62,381 nt of DNA from Caballeronia peredens (GCA_001544595.2 FCOH02000032.1:1-62381), one strand, 5' to 3'; shown: positions 33,693 through 43,083, counted from the first letter of the stretch. The notes: generated from the sequence alone by a model not told the origin. A program made the numbers and translations.

Positions 33693-34729
33693 TCGACGTG
33701 ATTCGTGCGGGCGTGCTGACTTCGGTGCAGGATCTCGGGCGCCACGGCTATCGTCATCTCGGCGTGAGTTCGGGCGGCGCGCTCGATGCGCTGTCGCTCG
33801 AAGTGGGCAACCGCATCGTCGGCAACCGGCCGGACGCGGCGGGCATCGAGGTGACCTTCGGGCCGACCGTGCTGCGTTTCAAGCACGCGACGCGCATTGC
33901 CATCGCCGGGACGGATTTCGGCGCGACGCTCGACGACCAGCCGGTCTATTCGTGGTGGAGCCTGCCGGTGCGCGCGGGGCAGGAACTGACGCTGCGCGCC
34001 GCGAAGCGCGGCATGCGCGGCTACGTGTGCATCGCGGGCGGCATCGACGTGCTGCCGATGCTCGGCTCGCGCTCGACCGATCTCGCCGCGTGTTTCGGCG
34101 GACTCGGCGGACGCGCGCTGCGCGACGGCGACCGCCTGCCGGTCGGCGTGCCGCAGCCGCACAAGGGCATCGCGTTTTCGCCGGAAGAGCCCGCGTTCGG
34201 CGTGAAGGCGCCCGCGTGGTGCAAATTCGTGCTCGTCGACGAACCCGTGCGGCGCGGCCGCCATTCGCCGAGTCTTGCGTGGGCGCCGCCGATCCGCGTG
34301 CTGCGCGGCCCCGAGTACGGGAGTTTCAGCGAGCAGGCGCAGCGCGATTTCTGGGACGACGAGTGGACGATCACGCCGAACAGCAATCGCATGGGATTCA
34401 GGCTCGCCGGCACGGCGCTCGAACGCAGCCAGAAGATCGAGTTGCTGTCGCACGCGGTGTTGCCGGGCACGATTCAGGTGCCGCCGAACGGCCAGCCGAT
34501 CGTCCTGATGGGCGACGCGCAGACGACGGGCGGCTATCCGAAGATCGGCGCGGTCATCAAGGCGGATTTATGGAAGCTCGCGCAGGTGAAGTTGAACGGC
34601 GGCGTGCGCTTCATCGAAACATCGGTGGAAGAGGCGCGCCATGCGCTCGCGGACGAACGTCAGTACGTGAGTCAGGTGGAAACCGCGATCGCCATGCACG
34701 AGGAACGCATCGCGCGCGCCGGCTCGTGA
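33689..34729 (+). CDS. pxpC: 5-oxoprolinase subunit C (KipA family)
   Basis: This 346-residue biotin-dependent-carboxylase-like subunit has the family start MIDVIRAGVLTSVQDLGRHG, then SSGGALDALSLEVGNRIVGN, GYVCIAGGIDV, RVLRGPEYGSFS, and SNRMGFRLAG. It forms a complex with PxpB; together with PxpA it hydrolyses 5-oxoproline. The start overlaps the pxpB stop by four bases. Confidence 0.93.
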   Translation: MIDVIRAGVLTSVQDLGRHGYRHLGVSSGGALDALSLEVGNRIVGNRPDAAGIEVTFGPTVLRFKHATRIAIAGTDFGATLDDQPVYSWWSLPVRAGQELTLRAAKRGMRGYVCIAGGIDVLPMLGSRSTDLAACFGGLGGRALRDGDRLPVGVPQPHKGIAFSPEEPAFGVKAPAWCKFVLVDEPVRRGRHSPSLAWAPPIRVLRGPEYGSFSEQAQRDFWDDEWTITPNSNRMGFRLAGTALERSQKIELLSHAVLPGTIQVPPNGQPIVLMGDAQTTGGYPKIGAVIKADLWKLAQVKLNGGVRFIETSVEEARHALADERQYVSQVETAIAMHEERIARAGS

Positions 34730-34796
34730 ATCGACGGCCGCGCGACGGACGCGGCGCATCACTCCCAACATTCAACGAACGACTGCAAAAAACATC

Positions 34797-35546
34797 ATGG
34801 AAATCGATCTCAATGCCGATCTCGGCGAAGGCTGCGGTTCCGACGAAGCGCTGCTCGATCTCGTGAGTTCCGCGAACATCGCGTGCGGCTGGCATGCGGG
34901 CGGCGCCACCGCGATGCGCGATTGCGTGCGCTGGGCCGTCGAAAAGGGCGTGGCCATCGGCGCGCACCCGAGCTTCAACGATCCCGAGAATTTCGGCCGC
35001 CGGGAAATGGATCTGCCGCCCGAGGAAATCTACGCGGGCGTGCTGTATCAACTGGGCGCGCTCTCGGCGATCGCGCAGGCGGAAGGCGGGCGCATCGCGC
35101 ATGTGAAGCCGCACGGCGCGCTCTACAACCAGGCGGCGAAGAGCACGGAAATCGCCGATGCCATCGTCTCCGCCGTGCACGACTTCGATCCGTCGCTGCT
35201 CGTGTTCGGGCTGGCGAACAGCGGGCTTGTCGAGGCGGCGCGGCGCGCGGGGCTGATCGCGATCGAGGAAGTGTTCGCGGATCGCGGCTATCGCGCGGAC
35301 GGCTCGCTCGTGCCGCGCAAGGAGCCGGGCGCCCTGCTCGACGACGAAAACCTCGTGCTCGACCGCACCCTCGCGATGGTGCGGGAGCAGCGCGTGCAGG
35401 CCGTGTCGGGCGAATGGGTGCCGCTCAACGCGCAGACGATCTGCCTGCACGGCGACGGCGCGCATGCGCTTGAATTCGCGCGGCGCATTCGTGACGCACT
35501 GGCGGACGCGGGCATCGAAGTACGCGCCGCGCACGCCGCCGCCTAG
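34797..35546 (+). CDS. pxpA: 5-oxoprolinase subunit A (LamB/YcsF family)
   Basis: This 249-residue LamB/YcsF protein starts MEIDLNADLGEGCGSDEALL. It has NIACGWHAGG, GAHPSFNDPENFGRR, HVKPHGALYNQ and TICLHGDGAHAL, all characteristic of the family. It is the third 5-oxoprolinase subunit. It lies 67 bases after pxpC and is followed by a strong terminator, which separates it from the DUF969/DUF979 pair. Confidence 0.94.
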   Translation: MEIDLNADLGEGCGSDEALLDLVSSANIACGWHAGGATAMRDCVRWAVEKGVAIGAHPSFNDPENFGRREMDLPPEEIYAGVLYQLGALSAIAQAEGGRIAHVKPHGALYNQAAKSTEIADAIVSAVHDFDPSLLVFGLANSGLVEAARRAGLIAIEEVFADRGYRADGSLVPRKEPGALLDDENLVLDRTLAMVREQRVQAVSGEWVPLNAQTICLHGDGAHALEFARRIRDALADAGIEVRAAHAAA

Positions 35547-35567
35547 CGTCATCCGTAAAAGATTCAG

Positions 35568-35590
35568 CGCCCCGCCGAGCGGGGCGTTTT
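35568..35590 (+). terminator. Rho-independent terminator after pxpA
   Basis: CGCCCCGC and GCGGGGCG form a perfect 8-base-pair stem with a CGA loop, followed by TTTT. It starts 22 bases after the pxpA stop. Confidence 0.85.
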
Positions 35591-35682
35591 AGCAAGCGGC
35601 CACGGCAGGACCGACAAGAGCCGCACATTGTGAAACCACGCGCCCGGTTCGAGGCGCGACGTCCGATTCATTTGGAGAACTC

Positions 35683-36402
35683 ATGGCAGATTCCGTCAAC
35701 TTATGGCCGCTCATCGGGGTGGCCGTCATCATCGTGGGCTTCGTGCTGCGTTTCAATCCGATGCTGATCGTCGCGGCCGCGGCGATCATCACCGGCTTCG
35801 CGGCGCATTTTCCGGTCGAGAAGATTCTGACCGCGATCGGCAGCGGCTTTCTCAAGACGCGCAACATTCCGCTCATCATCCTGTTGCCGCTCGCGGTGAT
35901 CGGTCTGCTGGAGCGTCACGGCCTGCGTGAGCGCGCGCAGATGTGGATATCGAGCATCAAGGCGGCGACGGCCGGACGGCTTCTGATCGTCTATCTGTTC
36001 GTGCGCGAGATCACGGCGGCGGTCGGCCTGACGGGTCTCGGCGGCCATCCGCAGATGGTGCGCCCGCTGCTCGCGCCGATGGCCGAAGGCGCCACGGAGG
36101 CGCGCTACGGCAAGCTGTCCGACGCGGTGCGTCACAAGCTGCGCGCGTACTCGGCGGCGACGGACAACGTCGGCCTGTTCTTCGGCGAGGACATTTTCGT
36201 CGCGTTTGGCGCGATCGTGCTGATGGTCACGTTCCTGAAGGAAGCGGGGATCGTCGTGGAACCGATGCACGTCGCCGTGTGGGGCATTCCCACCGCGATC
36301 TGCGCGTTCCTGATCCACGGCTTCCGCCTGTGGCTGCTCGACCGCAGGCTCGCGCGCGAACTCGACGCGCTCACGCGCAACGTCGCCGGAGAAAAAGCAT
36401 GA
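35683..36402 (+). CDS. DUF969 membrane protein, putative 5-oxoproline transport component
   Basis: This 239-residue protein has about six hydrophobic segments and the DUF969 core NIPLIILLPLAVIGLLERHG, then REITAAVGLTGLGGHPQMVRP. TTGGAG lies 5-10 bases before the ATG. DUF969 and DUF979 genes recur together beside pxpABC, so a role in uptake of 5-oxoproline or a related dipeptide product is a reasonable context-based guess. The stop overlaps the DUF979 start. Confidence 0.82.
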   Translation: MADSVNLWPLIGVAVIIVGFVLRFNPMLIVAAAAIITGFAAHFPVEKILTAIGSGFLKTRNIPLIILLPLAVIGLLERHGLRERAQMWISSIKAATAGRLLIVYLFVREITAAVGLTGLGGHPQMVRPLLAPMAEGATEARYGKLSDAVRHKLRAYSAATDNVGLFFGEDIFVAFGAIVLMVTFLKEAGIVVEPMHVAVWGIPTAICAFLIHGFRLWLLDRRLARELDALTRNVAGEKA

Positions 36403-37355
36403 CGTTCACGATCAACTATCTGTTCTATCTCGTCGGCATCATTCTGCTGGTGGTCGGCGGCATGATCGTTACGGACAAGTCGCATCCGCGGCGTCTGACC
36501 GCGGGCGGCTTCTGGCTGCTCTACGCGCTGATCTTTCTCGTCGGCGACTGGCTGCCGGTGACGGTGGTCGGCGTGCTCGTCGTGGCGATGGCGTTGATCG
36601 CGGGCCTCGGCGGCGTCACCGGCGCGAAGCCGAAAATGCTCTCCGAGCAAACGCGCCGCCAGAGCGCCGTGCGTCTCGGCAACAAGCTGTTCGTGCCCGC
36701 GCTGACGATTCCGGTCGTCACCGTGATTCTGACGCTCGGCGCGAAGTATCTCGTCTTCGGCGGCGTGCCGCTCGTCGAGCTGAAGAACGTGACGCTGATC
36801 GGCTTTGGTATCGGCTGCGTGATCGCGCTCGCGATTGCGTGCGTGATGACGCGCGACACCGTCGGCCAGTCGATGCGCGAAACGCGCCGTCTGATCGACG
36901 CGCTGTCGTGGGCCGCCGTGCTGCCACAGATGCTCGGCATGCTCGGGCTGGTGTTCTCGGACGCGGGAGTCGGCAAGGCGGTCGCGCACGTGACGACGGC
37001 TTACGTCAACATGGATTACCGGATCGTCGCGGTGGCGGTGTACGTGATCGGCATGGCGCTCTTCACGATGGTGATGGGTAACGGCTTCGCCGCGTTTCCG
37101 GTGATGACGGGCGGCGTCGGCGTACCGATTCTGGTCGGCGTATTCCACGGCAATCCCGCGACGATGGCCGCGATCGGCATGTTCTCCGGCTACTGCGGCA
37201 CGCTGATGACGCCGATGGCCGCGAACTTCAATATCGTGCCCGCGGCGCTGCTGGAGTTGCCTGACAAGAATGCGGTGATCAAGGTGCAGGTGCCGACGGC
37301 GGTGACGCTTCTGGTCGTGAATATTTTCTTGCTCAATTGGTTGATGTTTATCTGA
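36399..37355 (+). CDS. DUF979 membrane protein, partner of DUF969
   Basis: This 318-residue integral membrane protein has nine or so hydrophobic segments and the family segments NGFAAFPVMTGGVGVPILVG and GMFSGYCGTLMTPMAANFNIVP. The start overlaps the DUF969 stop by four bases (ATGA). The pair probably forms one permease. A pyroglutamyl-peptidase gene that often follows this pair in relatives is absent here. Confidence 0.82.
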   Translation: MTFTINYLFYLVGIILLVVGGMIVTDKSHPRRLTAGGFWLLYALIFLVGDWLPVTVVGVLVVAMALIAGLGGVTGAKPKMLSEQTRRQSAVRLGNKLFVPALTIPVVTVILTLGAKYLVFGGVPLVELKNVTLIGFGIGCVIALAIACVMTRDTVGQSMRETRRLIDALSWAAVLPQMLGMLGLVFSDAGVGKAVAHVTTAYVNMDYRIVAVAVYVIGMALFTMVMGNGFAAFPVMTGGVGVPILVGVFHGNPATMAAIGMFSGYCGTLMTPMAANFNIVPAALLELPDKNAVIKVQVPTAVTLLVVNIFLLNWLMFI

Positions 37356-37380
37356 GCGATGTTTATCTGAGTGTCACCCG

Positions 37381-37418
37381 GCGCGCGATCTCGCAATGAG
37401 TCGCGCGCTTTCGTTTTT
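37381..37418 (+). terminator. Rho-independent terminator after DUF979
   Basis: GCGCGCGA and TCGCGCGC form an 8-base-pair stem around a 12-base loop, followed by TTTCGTTTTT. It lies 26 bases after the DUF979 stop. Confidence 0.8.
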
Positions 37419-37477
37419 CTGTTCACGCGCACCGCACCGGGCGCGGCGATGCGCGTCTCTTCCACGCTACGCATCAC

Positions 37478-37502
37478 TGTTTCAAACGGCTGAATTGAAA
37501 CA
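37478..37502. promoter_or_regulatory. Candidate operator: 8-base inverted repeat
   Basis: TGTTTCAA and TTGAAACA are perfect inverted arms separated by 9 bases (centre-to-centre 17). The site is about 350 bases upstream of the first EPS gene, a distance typical of an upstream activator site. No regulator gene is adjacent, so the assignment is open. Confidence 0.4.
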
Positions 37503-37849
37503 TTTGATGCCGCTCGTCTGCATGTTATTGCTGCGCGACGTCTGGCGCAGGTCCGCCACACGGACATCGTGCGCTATTGGTGCCGAAGTGACAGCTATCT
37601 GACCTCGAGCTAATTAAGACATTGCCTATAGTTGCTTCGCGCAGCTATCGGGGAGACTTCGGGCCGTCCGATCGAGCAAAGGCCGCATGGGCTCGCGCCT
37701 GCACGGCGTGACTTTTCCTGCAGTGCAGGACTGCGCGCGCCGCAAACCACACTCCGATCGCATTTCCTGAATCGACCGAGGCATCGGCTCTTCGTCCTCC
37801 GCTCGCGGGTGGACTTCAACGAGCCGGGCATCCGTCACCGCTCCACGTC

Positions 37850-39244
37850 ATGCGTCTGCCGAGATATTCCCAGTTGCTGGCTCTACCCGCCGGTCCCAAC
37901 CTGCGGCTTCGCCTGCTCGAAACGATTGCCGTCGCGTTCTGCAGCCTGGCCGCCCAGCGCCTCTGCGGAAGAATCGACAGCGCGAGCCACGACAGCGCCG
38001 TCGCCGCCTTCACGATCATCCTTGCGTGGAGTCTTCTGACCGGCTCTTATGTCAGGCGTCCGGCGCGCCGTCCGTCGGCATGGCGCGTCGTTCTCTTGCC
38101 GGCGTTCGGCTGGGTGCTCTGCGAAGCGTGCGCGGTCGGCGTCGTGAAGTGGATGAATCCCGACTACTCGCCGTCGATGTACTGGTTCGCATGCCTCACC
38201 GAGTTGACGGCGGCGGGCGTGATCGTCTGCCGTCTGGTCGCCGGCATCGCGGGCGCGCGGCGTGCCTCGCACGCGTCGGTTGCCGTCGTCGGGCGCGGCG
38301 AGCGTTGCGCCGCGTTCGTGCGTCGGATCATGGAGGTGCAGGATCCGGCCTGGACCGTTCATGCACTCTTCGACGTCGATGCGCGCTCCGGCGCGAGCGT
38401 AACGGGCGTGCCGCTCTTTCACGATCTCGATACGTTCGCCGCGCAGGTTCGCGCGCAGCGCATCGACGAACTGTGGCTCGCGCTGCCGCTCACGGACGCG
38501 GAAACGCTGCGGCGTTTTATCGACGTGTTCCGCGACGATCTCGTCAACATCCGTTTTCTTCCCGACGTGCGCCAGGTCGCGCGCTTTCACGGCGAGCATG
38601 TCGATCTGGACAGCGCTCTCGCGATCAACCTCGTCGCCGCACCGCAGACGGCCAATGCCGTCAGCAAGACGCTCTTCGACTTCACGTTCGCCGCTTGCGC
38701 CGTGATTGCGTGCGCGCCCGTGTTGATTGCGATCGCGCTCGCGGTCAAGTTGTCGTCGCCGGGACCGGTGTTCTTCAGGCAGCAGCGCCGCGGCGCGAAT
38801 GGCCAGCCCTTCGGCATCTACAAGTTCCGGACGATGCGCGTGCATGCGCGCGCCGACGGCGTGCTTGCGCAAGCCACGCGCGCTGACCCGCGCGTGACGC
38901 GCGTCGGCGCGTTTCTGCGGCGTACGAGCCTCGACGAGCTGCCGCAGTTCTTCAACGTGCTGCGCGGCGAAATGTCGGTGGTCGGGCCGCGCCCGCACGC
39001 CATCGAGCACGACGCGTTGTATCAGCCTGTCGTCGATGACTACGTGCATCGCTATCGCATCAGGCCGGGCATCACCGGCTGGGCGCAGGTCAACGGTCTG
39101 CGCGGCGAAACCGATTCCATCGAAAAGATGCAGCGGCGAGTCGAACACGATCTCTATTACCTCAGCAACTGGTCGTTCGCGCTCGACATGCGCATCGTGC
39201 TTCTGACGATCGTGCGGGGTTTCGTTCATAGCAATGCGTATTGA
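37850..39244 (+). CDS. Undecaprenyl-phosphate hexose-1-phosphate transferase (WcaJ family)
   Basis: This 464-residue polyisoprenyl-phosphate hexose-1-P transferase would start repeat-unit synthesis by loading glucose- or galactose-1-phosphate on undecaprenyl phosphate. About four N-terminal membrane segments are followed by a Rossmann-like middle (SVAVVGRGERCAAFVRRI). The catalytic C-terminal domain has VFFRQQRRGANGQPFGIYKF, RTSLDELPQFFNVLRGEMS and VGPRPHAIEHD. The length fits WcaJ/BceB proteins. It is the first gene of the EPS operon. The sugar cannot be told from sequence alone. Confidence 0.88.
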   Translation: MRLPRYSQLLALPAGPNLRLRLLETIAVAFCSLAAQRLCGRIDSASHDSAVAAFTIILAWSLLTGSYVRRPARRPSAWRVVLLPAFGWVLCEACAVGVVKWMNPDYSPSMYWFACLTELTAAGVIVCRLVAGIAGARRASHASVAVVGRGERCAAFVRRIMEVQDPAWTVHALFDVDARSGASVTGVPLFHDLDTFAAQVRAQRIDELWLALPLTDAETLRRFIDVFRDDLVNIRFLPDVRQVARFHGEHVDLDSALAINLVAAPQTANAVSKTLFDFTFAACAVIACAPVLIAIALAVKLSSPGPVFFRQQRRGANGQPFGIYKFRTMRVHARADGVLAQATRADPRVTRVGAFLRRTSLDELPQFFNVLRGEMSVVGPRPHAIEHDALYQPVVDDYVHRYRIRPGITGWAQVNGLRGETDSIEKMQRRVEHDLYYLSNWSFALDMRIVLLTIVRGFVHSNAY

Positions 39245-39260
39245 ATCGCAGGACCCCATC

Positions 39261-40436
39261 ATGAAGTACTCGATACAGCGCGCTCGCCCGACACCGCGGC
39301 GCGCTTATTTTCCCCGGACCGCCGCGGCCATCGCACTCGCGGGCATGTTGAGCGCGTGCGCGTCCGCGCCGGGCTTTCACATGCCGGTCAGTCAGGACAT
39401 GAACGCGAACGGCAGTGACGGCAAGTACGTCGACGCCACCGCGGCCATGCCCGCGATTTCCATCACGGAACTCGATCTCGGTCTCGTGACGCGCCTTGCC
39501 GAGGCGCGCCGCAGCCGCCAGGACAAGGACGCGCATCAGCTCTTCAATGCGCCCGGCGCCTACACGGTCGGCGCGGGTGACGTGCTGCAGATCGTCGTAT
39601 GGGATCACCCGGAATTCGCTGCGGCGATCGGGCCGGCGCAGGGTCAGGCATCGGCCAAGCCGAGCGATCCGGCGTCCGGCTTTGTTGTCGATCAGAAGGG
39701 CAATCTGCAGTTTCCCTATGCGGGCAAGATCGCGGTGGCGGGCCTGCGCGTCGACGAGATCCAGCAGCGGCTGACCGTCGCGCTGTCGACGTATCTCGTC
39801 AAACCGCAGGTCACCGTGCGCATGGCGTCGTACCGTTCGCGGCAGGTGTATGTCGACGGCGAAGTGCGCAATCCGGGCACGCTTTCGCTGACGGACGTGC
39901 CGCTCAATTTCTACGATGCGATCGCGCGCGCTGGCGGCTTCGGCGAGAACGCCGATCAGAGCGATGTCGTGCTGGTGCGCGGAGACGACGTGCATCGCAT
40001 CGACGTGCCGCAATTGCTGGCGCAGGGACTCAATCCGTCGAAGCTGTATCTGAAGAATGGCGACTTGCTGCGGGTCGCGTCGCGCGACGAAAACGACGTC
40101 TACGTGATGGGCGAAGTGAACAAGCCGGGCTCGGCGCTGCCGCGTCGCGACGGCCGGCTCTCGCTCGCGGATGCGCTCGCGCAGGCCGGCAGCGTCAATT
40201 CGAACACGGCCGATACCGCGCAGATGTTCGTGATCCGCTCGCGCGACGGCACGCCGCAAGTGTTCCATCTCGACAGTCGTTCGCCCGTGTCGATGCTCGT
40301 GGCGAAGGAGTTCGAGCTGCAGCCGAAGGACATCGTTTATGTCGACGGCAACGGCCTCGTGCGCTTCAACCGCGTGATCAGCTTGCTGATGCCGCTGATC
40401 AACGCGGGACTCACGGCGGGAGTGGTCGCGAAATGA
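39261..40436 (+). CDS. wza: Polysaccharide export outer-membrane lipoprotein (Wza family)
   Basis: This 391-residue protein has a lipoprotein signal (AAAIALAGMLSACASAP, lipobox LSAC) and a polysaccharide-export domain (YTVGAGDVLQIVVWDHPEF). Two SLBB segments follow (RQVYVDGEVRNPGTLSLTD; NDVYVMGEVNKPGSALPRRD). It would form the octameric outer-membrane channel. The start at 39261 has AGGA 8 bases upstream. Its stop overlaps the phosphatase start as ATGA. Confidence 0.92.
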   Translation: MKYSIQRARPTPRRAYFPRTAAAIALAGMLSACASAPGFHMPVSQDMNANGSDGKYVDATAAMPAISITELDLGLVTRLAEARRSRQDKDAHQLFNAPGAYTVGAGDVLQIVVWDHPEFAAAIGPAQGQASAKPSDPASGFVVDQKGNLQFPYAGKIAVAGLRVDEIQQRLTVALSTYLVKPQVTVRMASYRSRQVYVDGEVRNPGTLSLTDVPLNFYDAIARAGGFGENADQSDVVLVRGDDVHRIDVPQLLAQGLNPSKLYLKNGDLLRVASRDENDVYVMGEVNKPGSALPRRDGRLSLADALAQAGSVNSNTADTAQMFVIRSRDGTPQVFHLDSRSPVSMLVAKEFELQPKDIVYVDGNGLVRFNRVISLLMPLINAGLTAGVVAK

Positions 40437-40870
40437 TCCGCTCGGTCCTGATGGTCTGCGAAGGAAACATTTGCCGTAGTCCGATGGCAGCGGCGCTGCT
40501 TGCGCGGGAGTTGCCGCATCTCGCGGTGAGCTCGGCGGGGACGCATGCGCTGGTCGGTGAGCCTGCAAACGCGGTCGTCGCGGAACAGGCGCGCGCTAAC
40601 GGCATTCCGATCGACACGCATGTCGCCACGCAGATCGATATCGCCCGAGTCAACGAGGCGGACCTGATTCTCACGATGACACAAGCCCAGCGCGAATGGG
40701 TCGAGGCCGCGTGGCCCTCCGCGCGCGGCAAGGTTTTCCGTCTCTGCGACGAACAGCGGATGGATGTCATCGATCCCTACCGGCGCCATCGCGCGGTGTT
40801 CGACCTGACCTTCGTCCAGATCCGCCAAGGCATTGCGGACTGGACGCGCACGCTCGCAGTACAACAATGA
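40433..40870 (+). CDS. wzb: Low-molecular-weight protein tyrosine phosphatase (Wzb family)
   Basis: This 145-residue phosphatase has the P-loop VCEGNICRSPMA (C-x5-R) and the general acid in DPYRR. It would dephosphorylate the BY-kinase encoded next and so control polymer assembly. Both ends overlap the neighbours by four bases (ATGA). The position between wza and wzc is the classic order. Confidence 0.93.
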   Translation: MIRSVLMVCEGNICRSPMAAALLARELPHLAVSSAGTHALVGEPANAVVAEQARANGIPIDTHVATQIDIARVNEADLILTMTQAQREWVEAAWPSARGKVFRLCDEQRMDVIDPYRRHRAVFDLTFVQIRQGIADWTRTLAVQQ

Positions 40871-43083
40871 TCGATCAATTTCACCAACCATCCCGGCATC
40901 CGGCGCCTGCAGCCGCTGACGATGAAATCCGGCTTTCGGAAATTCTTGCGGTGTTGCGCGAGAACCGAAAGTTCATCGCGATCGTCGCCGCGTGCACGCT
41001 CGCGGCCGGTTCGCTTTACGCATTCCTGTGGACGCCGACCTATCGCGCCGACGTGCTCGTCCAGGTCGATGACGACAGCGGCTCGGGCACGCTCAACGAC
41101 AAACTCGGCGACCTGGCCGCGCTCTTCCAGAACAAGGCGAGCGCTGACGCCGAGATCGAACTGATGCGTTCGCGCAGCGTGGTCGGCGATGCTGTCGCGC
41201 GTCTGCATCTGGATATCGACGCGCGTCCGCATTATCTGCCGCTCGTGGGCGCGTCCTATGCGCGTTTCGCCTCGGATGACGGGCTCGCGAGCGCGCCATT
41301 CGGTCTCGGAAGCTATGCGTGGGGCGGCGAGCGCATCACGGTCACCGCCTTCGACGTACCCGCGCGTCAACAAAACAAGAGCTTCACGCTGATCGCCCAG
41401 TCCGGCGAACGCTATGAACTGCAATCGCCCGACGGAGCGATCGTGCTGCGCGGCCGCGTCGGCGAAACCGTGACGGCGAACAGCAGCGCGGGCCCCGTCA
41501 AGTTGACGGTGACGTCGCTGCTCGCACGACCGGGCACGCGTTTCGATCTGAAGCGTTCGTCGACGCAGCGGATCGTGGCCGACCTTCAGAAGACGCTGCA
41601 GATCGCCGAGAAGACCAAACAGTCGGGGATCATCGGCATGTCGCTCGACGGCGCAGATGCCGAAGGCGTCACGGCAACCGTCAATACCATCGCGACACTT
41701 TACGTGCAGCGCAACGTCGACCAGAAGTCGGCGCAGGCGCAGCAGATGCTCGCCTTCCTCGGCGACCAGCTTCCGCAGTTGCGCGCCGATCTGGATCGAG
41801 CCGAAGCGCGCTACAACGCGTTCCGCGCGCAGAACGGCGCGGTCGATCTCGAAGAGCAGAGCAAGTTGCTGTTGCAATCGATCGTCGATAACCGGACGAA
41901 GATCATCGAGTTGCAGCAGCAGCGCGCGGACCTCGTGCAGCGCTATACCGCGATGCACCCTTCGGTCACCGCCATCGACGCACGTATTGGCGAATTGCAG
42001 CGCCAGTCGGGCGATTTCGAGAAGCGGATCGGCGCGCTGCCCGCGGTTCAGCAAGAAGCCGTGCGCCTTTTGCGCGACGTGAAGGTCAGCAACGATCTCT
42101 ACACCAGCCTGCTCAACAGCACTCAGCAGTTGCGCGTGCTGAAGGCCGGGCAACTCGGGAACGTGCGCACCGTGGACTATGCGGTCGTGCCGGAGAAGCC
42201 GGTCGCGCCGAAGAAGGCGCTGGCTATTGCACTTTCCGCGCTGCTCGGGCTCATGGCCGGTTGCGCGCTCGCGCTTGGACGGCGCATGTTCAATCGCGGT
42301 CTGGAAACGCCAGTGGAAATCGAAAGTGTGATCGATCTTCCGGTGTACGCAATCATCTCGCATTCGGCCCGTCAGGCAACGCTCGATACGTCCGGCCGGC
42401 GCACTCACACGAAGCCTCAGGTGCTCGCGAGTCTGGCGCCGAACGATGTCGCCATCGAAGGCCTGCGCAGTTTGCGCACGGCATTGCAGTTCGGCGTCCT
42501 GAAACAGCGCAACAAGGTCGTGATGTTCACCGGCCCGCGTCCGGGCATCGGCAAGTCGTTCGTGTCGCTCAATTTTGCAGCCGTGCTCGCGGCGGGCGGC
42601 GAACGCGTGCTGTTGATCGACGGCGACATGCGGCGCGGCAACCTCTACGGCTTGCTCGCGCTTCCCCGCGGGCCGGGTCTGTCGGAGCTGATCGGCGGCG
42701 CCGAGCTGGATGCCGTGATTCGTCGCGCGGTGCTTCCCAATCTCGATGTCGTCACAGGCGGCGCCTTGCCGGCGCATCCATCCGAGCTGTTGATGAGCGA
42801 ACGATTGGCGAATGCGCTCGATGCCCTGCGCGAGCGCTACGACTACGTGATCGTGGACTCGCCGCCCGTGCTCGCCGTCACCGATGCCGGCCTGATCGGC
42901 AGACACGCGGACGCGACGCTGCTCGTCGTGCGGCACGGATGTCATACCGCGGCGGAACTCAGCCAGACCATGCGCCAGCTCGCGAGTGCAGGCGTTGCGA
43001 TGGATGGCGCGCTGCTGACGGACACGCCGTCGCGGGGCACCTCGTATGGCGCCTTTTCCGACTACGCGAACCGCACCGAATGA
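40867..43083 (+). CDS. wzc: Chain-length determinant / BY-type tyrosine kinase (Wzc family)
   Basis: This 738-residue inner-membrane co-polymerase has a Wzz-like N-terminal region with TM near 38-58, a long coiled-coil periplasmic part, and TM2 near 460-480. A cytoplasmic BY-kinase domain follows: Walker A GPRPGIGKS, A' LLIDGDMRRG, B YVIVDSPPVLAV. It controls polymer length and couples to Wza. The C-terminal tail (SYGAFSDYANRTE) carries only two tyrosines, far fewer than the Tyr cluster of typical Wzc proteins, so regulation by autophosphorylation may be weak or different. Its stop overlaps the possible wecB ATG. Confidence 0.92.
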   Translation: MIDQFHQPSRHPAPAAADDEIRLSEILAVLRENRKFIAIVAACTLAAGSLYAFLWTPTYRADVLVQVDDDSGSGTLNDKLGDLAALFQNKASADAEIELMRSRSVVGDAVARLHLDIDARPHYLPLVGASYARFASDDGLASAPFGLGSYAWGGERITVTAFDVPARQQNKSFTLIAQSGERYELQSPDGAIVLRGRVGETVTANSSAGPVKLTVTSLLARPGTRFDLKRSSTQRIVADLQKTLQIAEKTKQSGIIGMSLDGADAEGVTATVNTIATLYVQRNVDQKSAQAQQMLAFLGDQLPQLRADLDRAEARYNAFRAQNGAVDLEEQSKLLLQSIVDNRTKIIELQQQRADLVQRYTAMHPSVTAIDARIGELQRQSGDFEKRIGALPAVQQEAVRLLRDVKVSNDLYTSLLNSTQQLRVLKAGQLGNVRTVDYAVVPEKPVAPKKALAIALSALLGLMAGCALALGRRMFNRGLETPVEIESVIDLPVYAIISHSARQATLDTSGRRTHTKPQVLASLAPNDVAIEGLRSLRTALQFGVLKQRNKVVMFTGPRPGIGKSFVSLNFAAVLAAGGERVLLIDGDMRRGNLYGLLALPRGPGLSELIGGAELDAVIRRAVLPNLDVVTGGALPAHPSELLMSERLANALDALRERYDYVIVDSPPVLAVTDAGLIGRHADATLLVVRHGCHTAAELSQTMRQLASAGVAMDGALLTDTPSRGTSYGAFSDYANRTE

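Larger units (their letters stand above)
37356..37849. other. Intergenic region upstream of the exopolysaccharide operon
   Basis: This 494-base stretch has no credible gene. It contains a terminator for the DUF979 transcript (37381-37418) and an 8-base inverted repeat TGTTTCAA/TTGAAACA at 37478-37502. The promoter of the EPS operon must lie here or just upstream of the first gene. TATAGT at 37629-37634 is a possible -10 but has no good -35. Confidence 0.6.
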
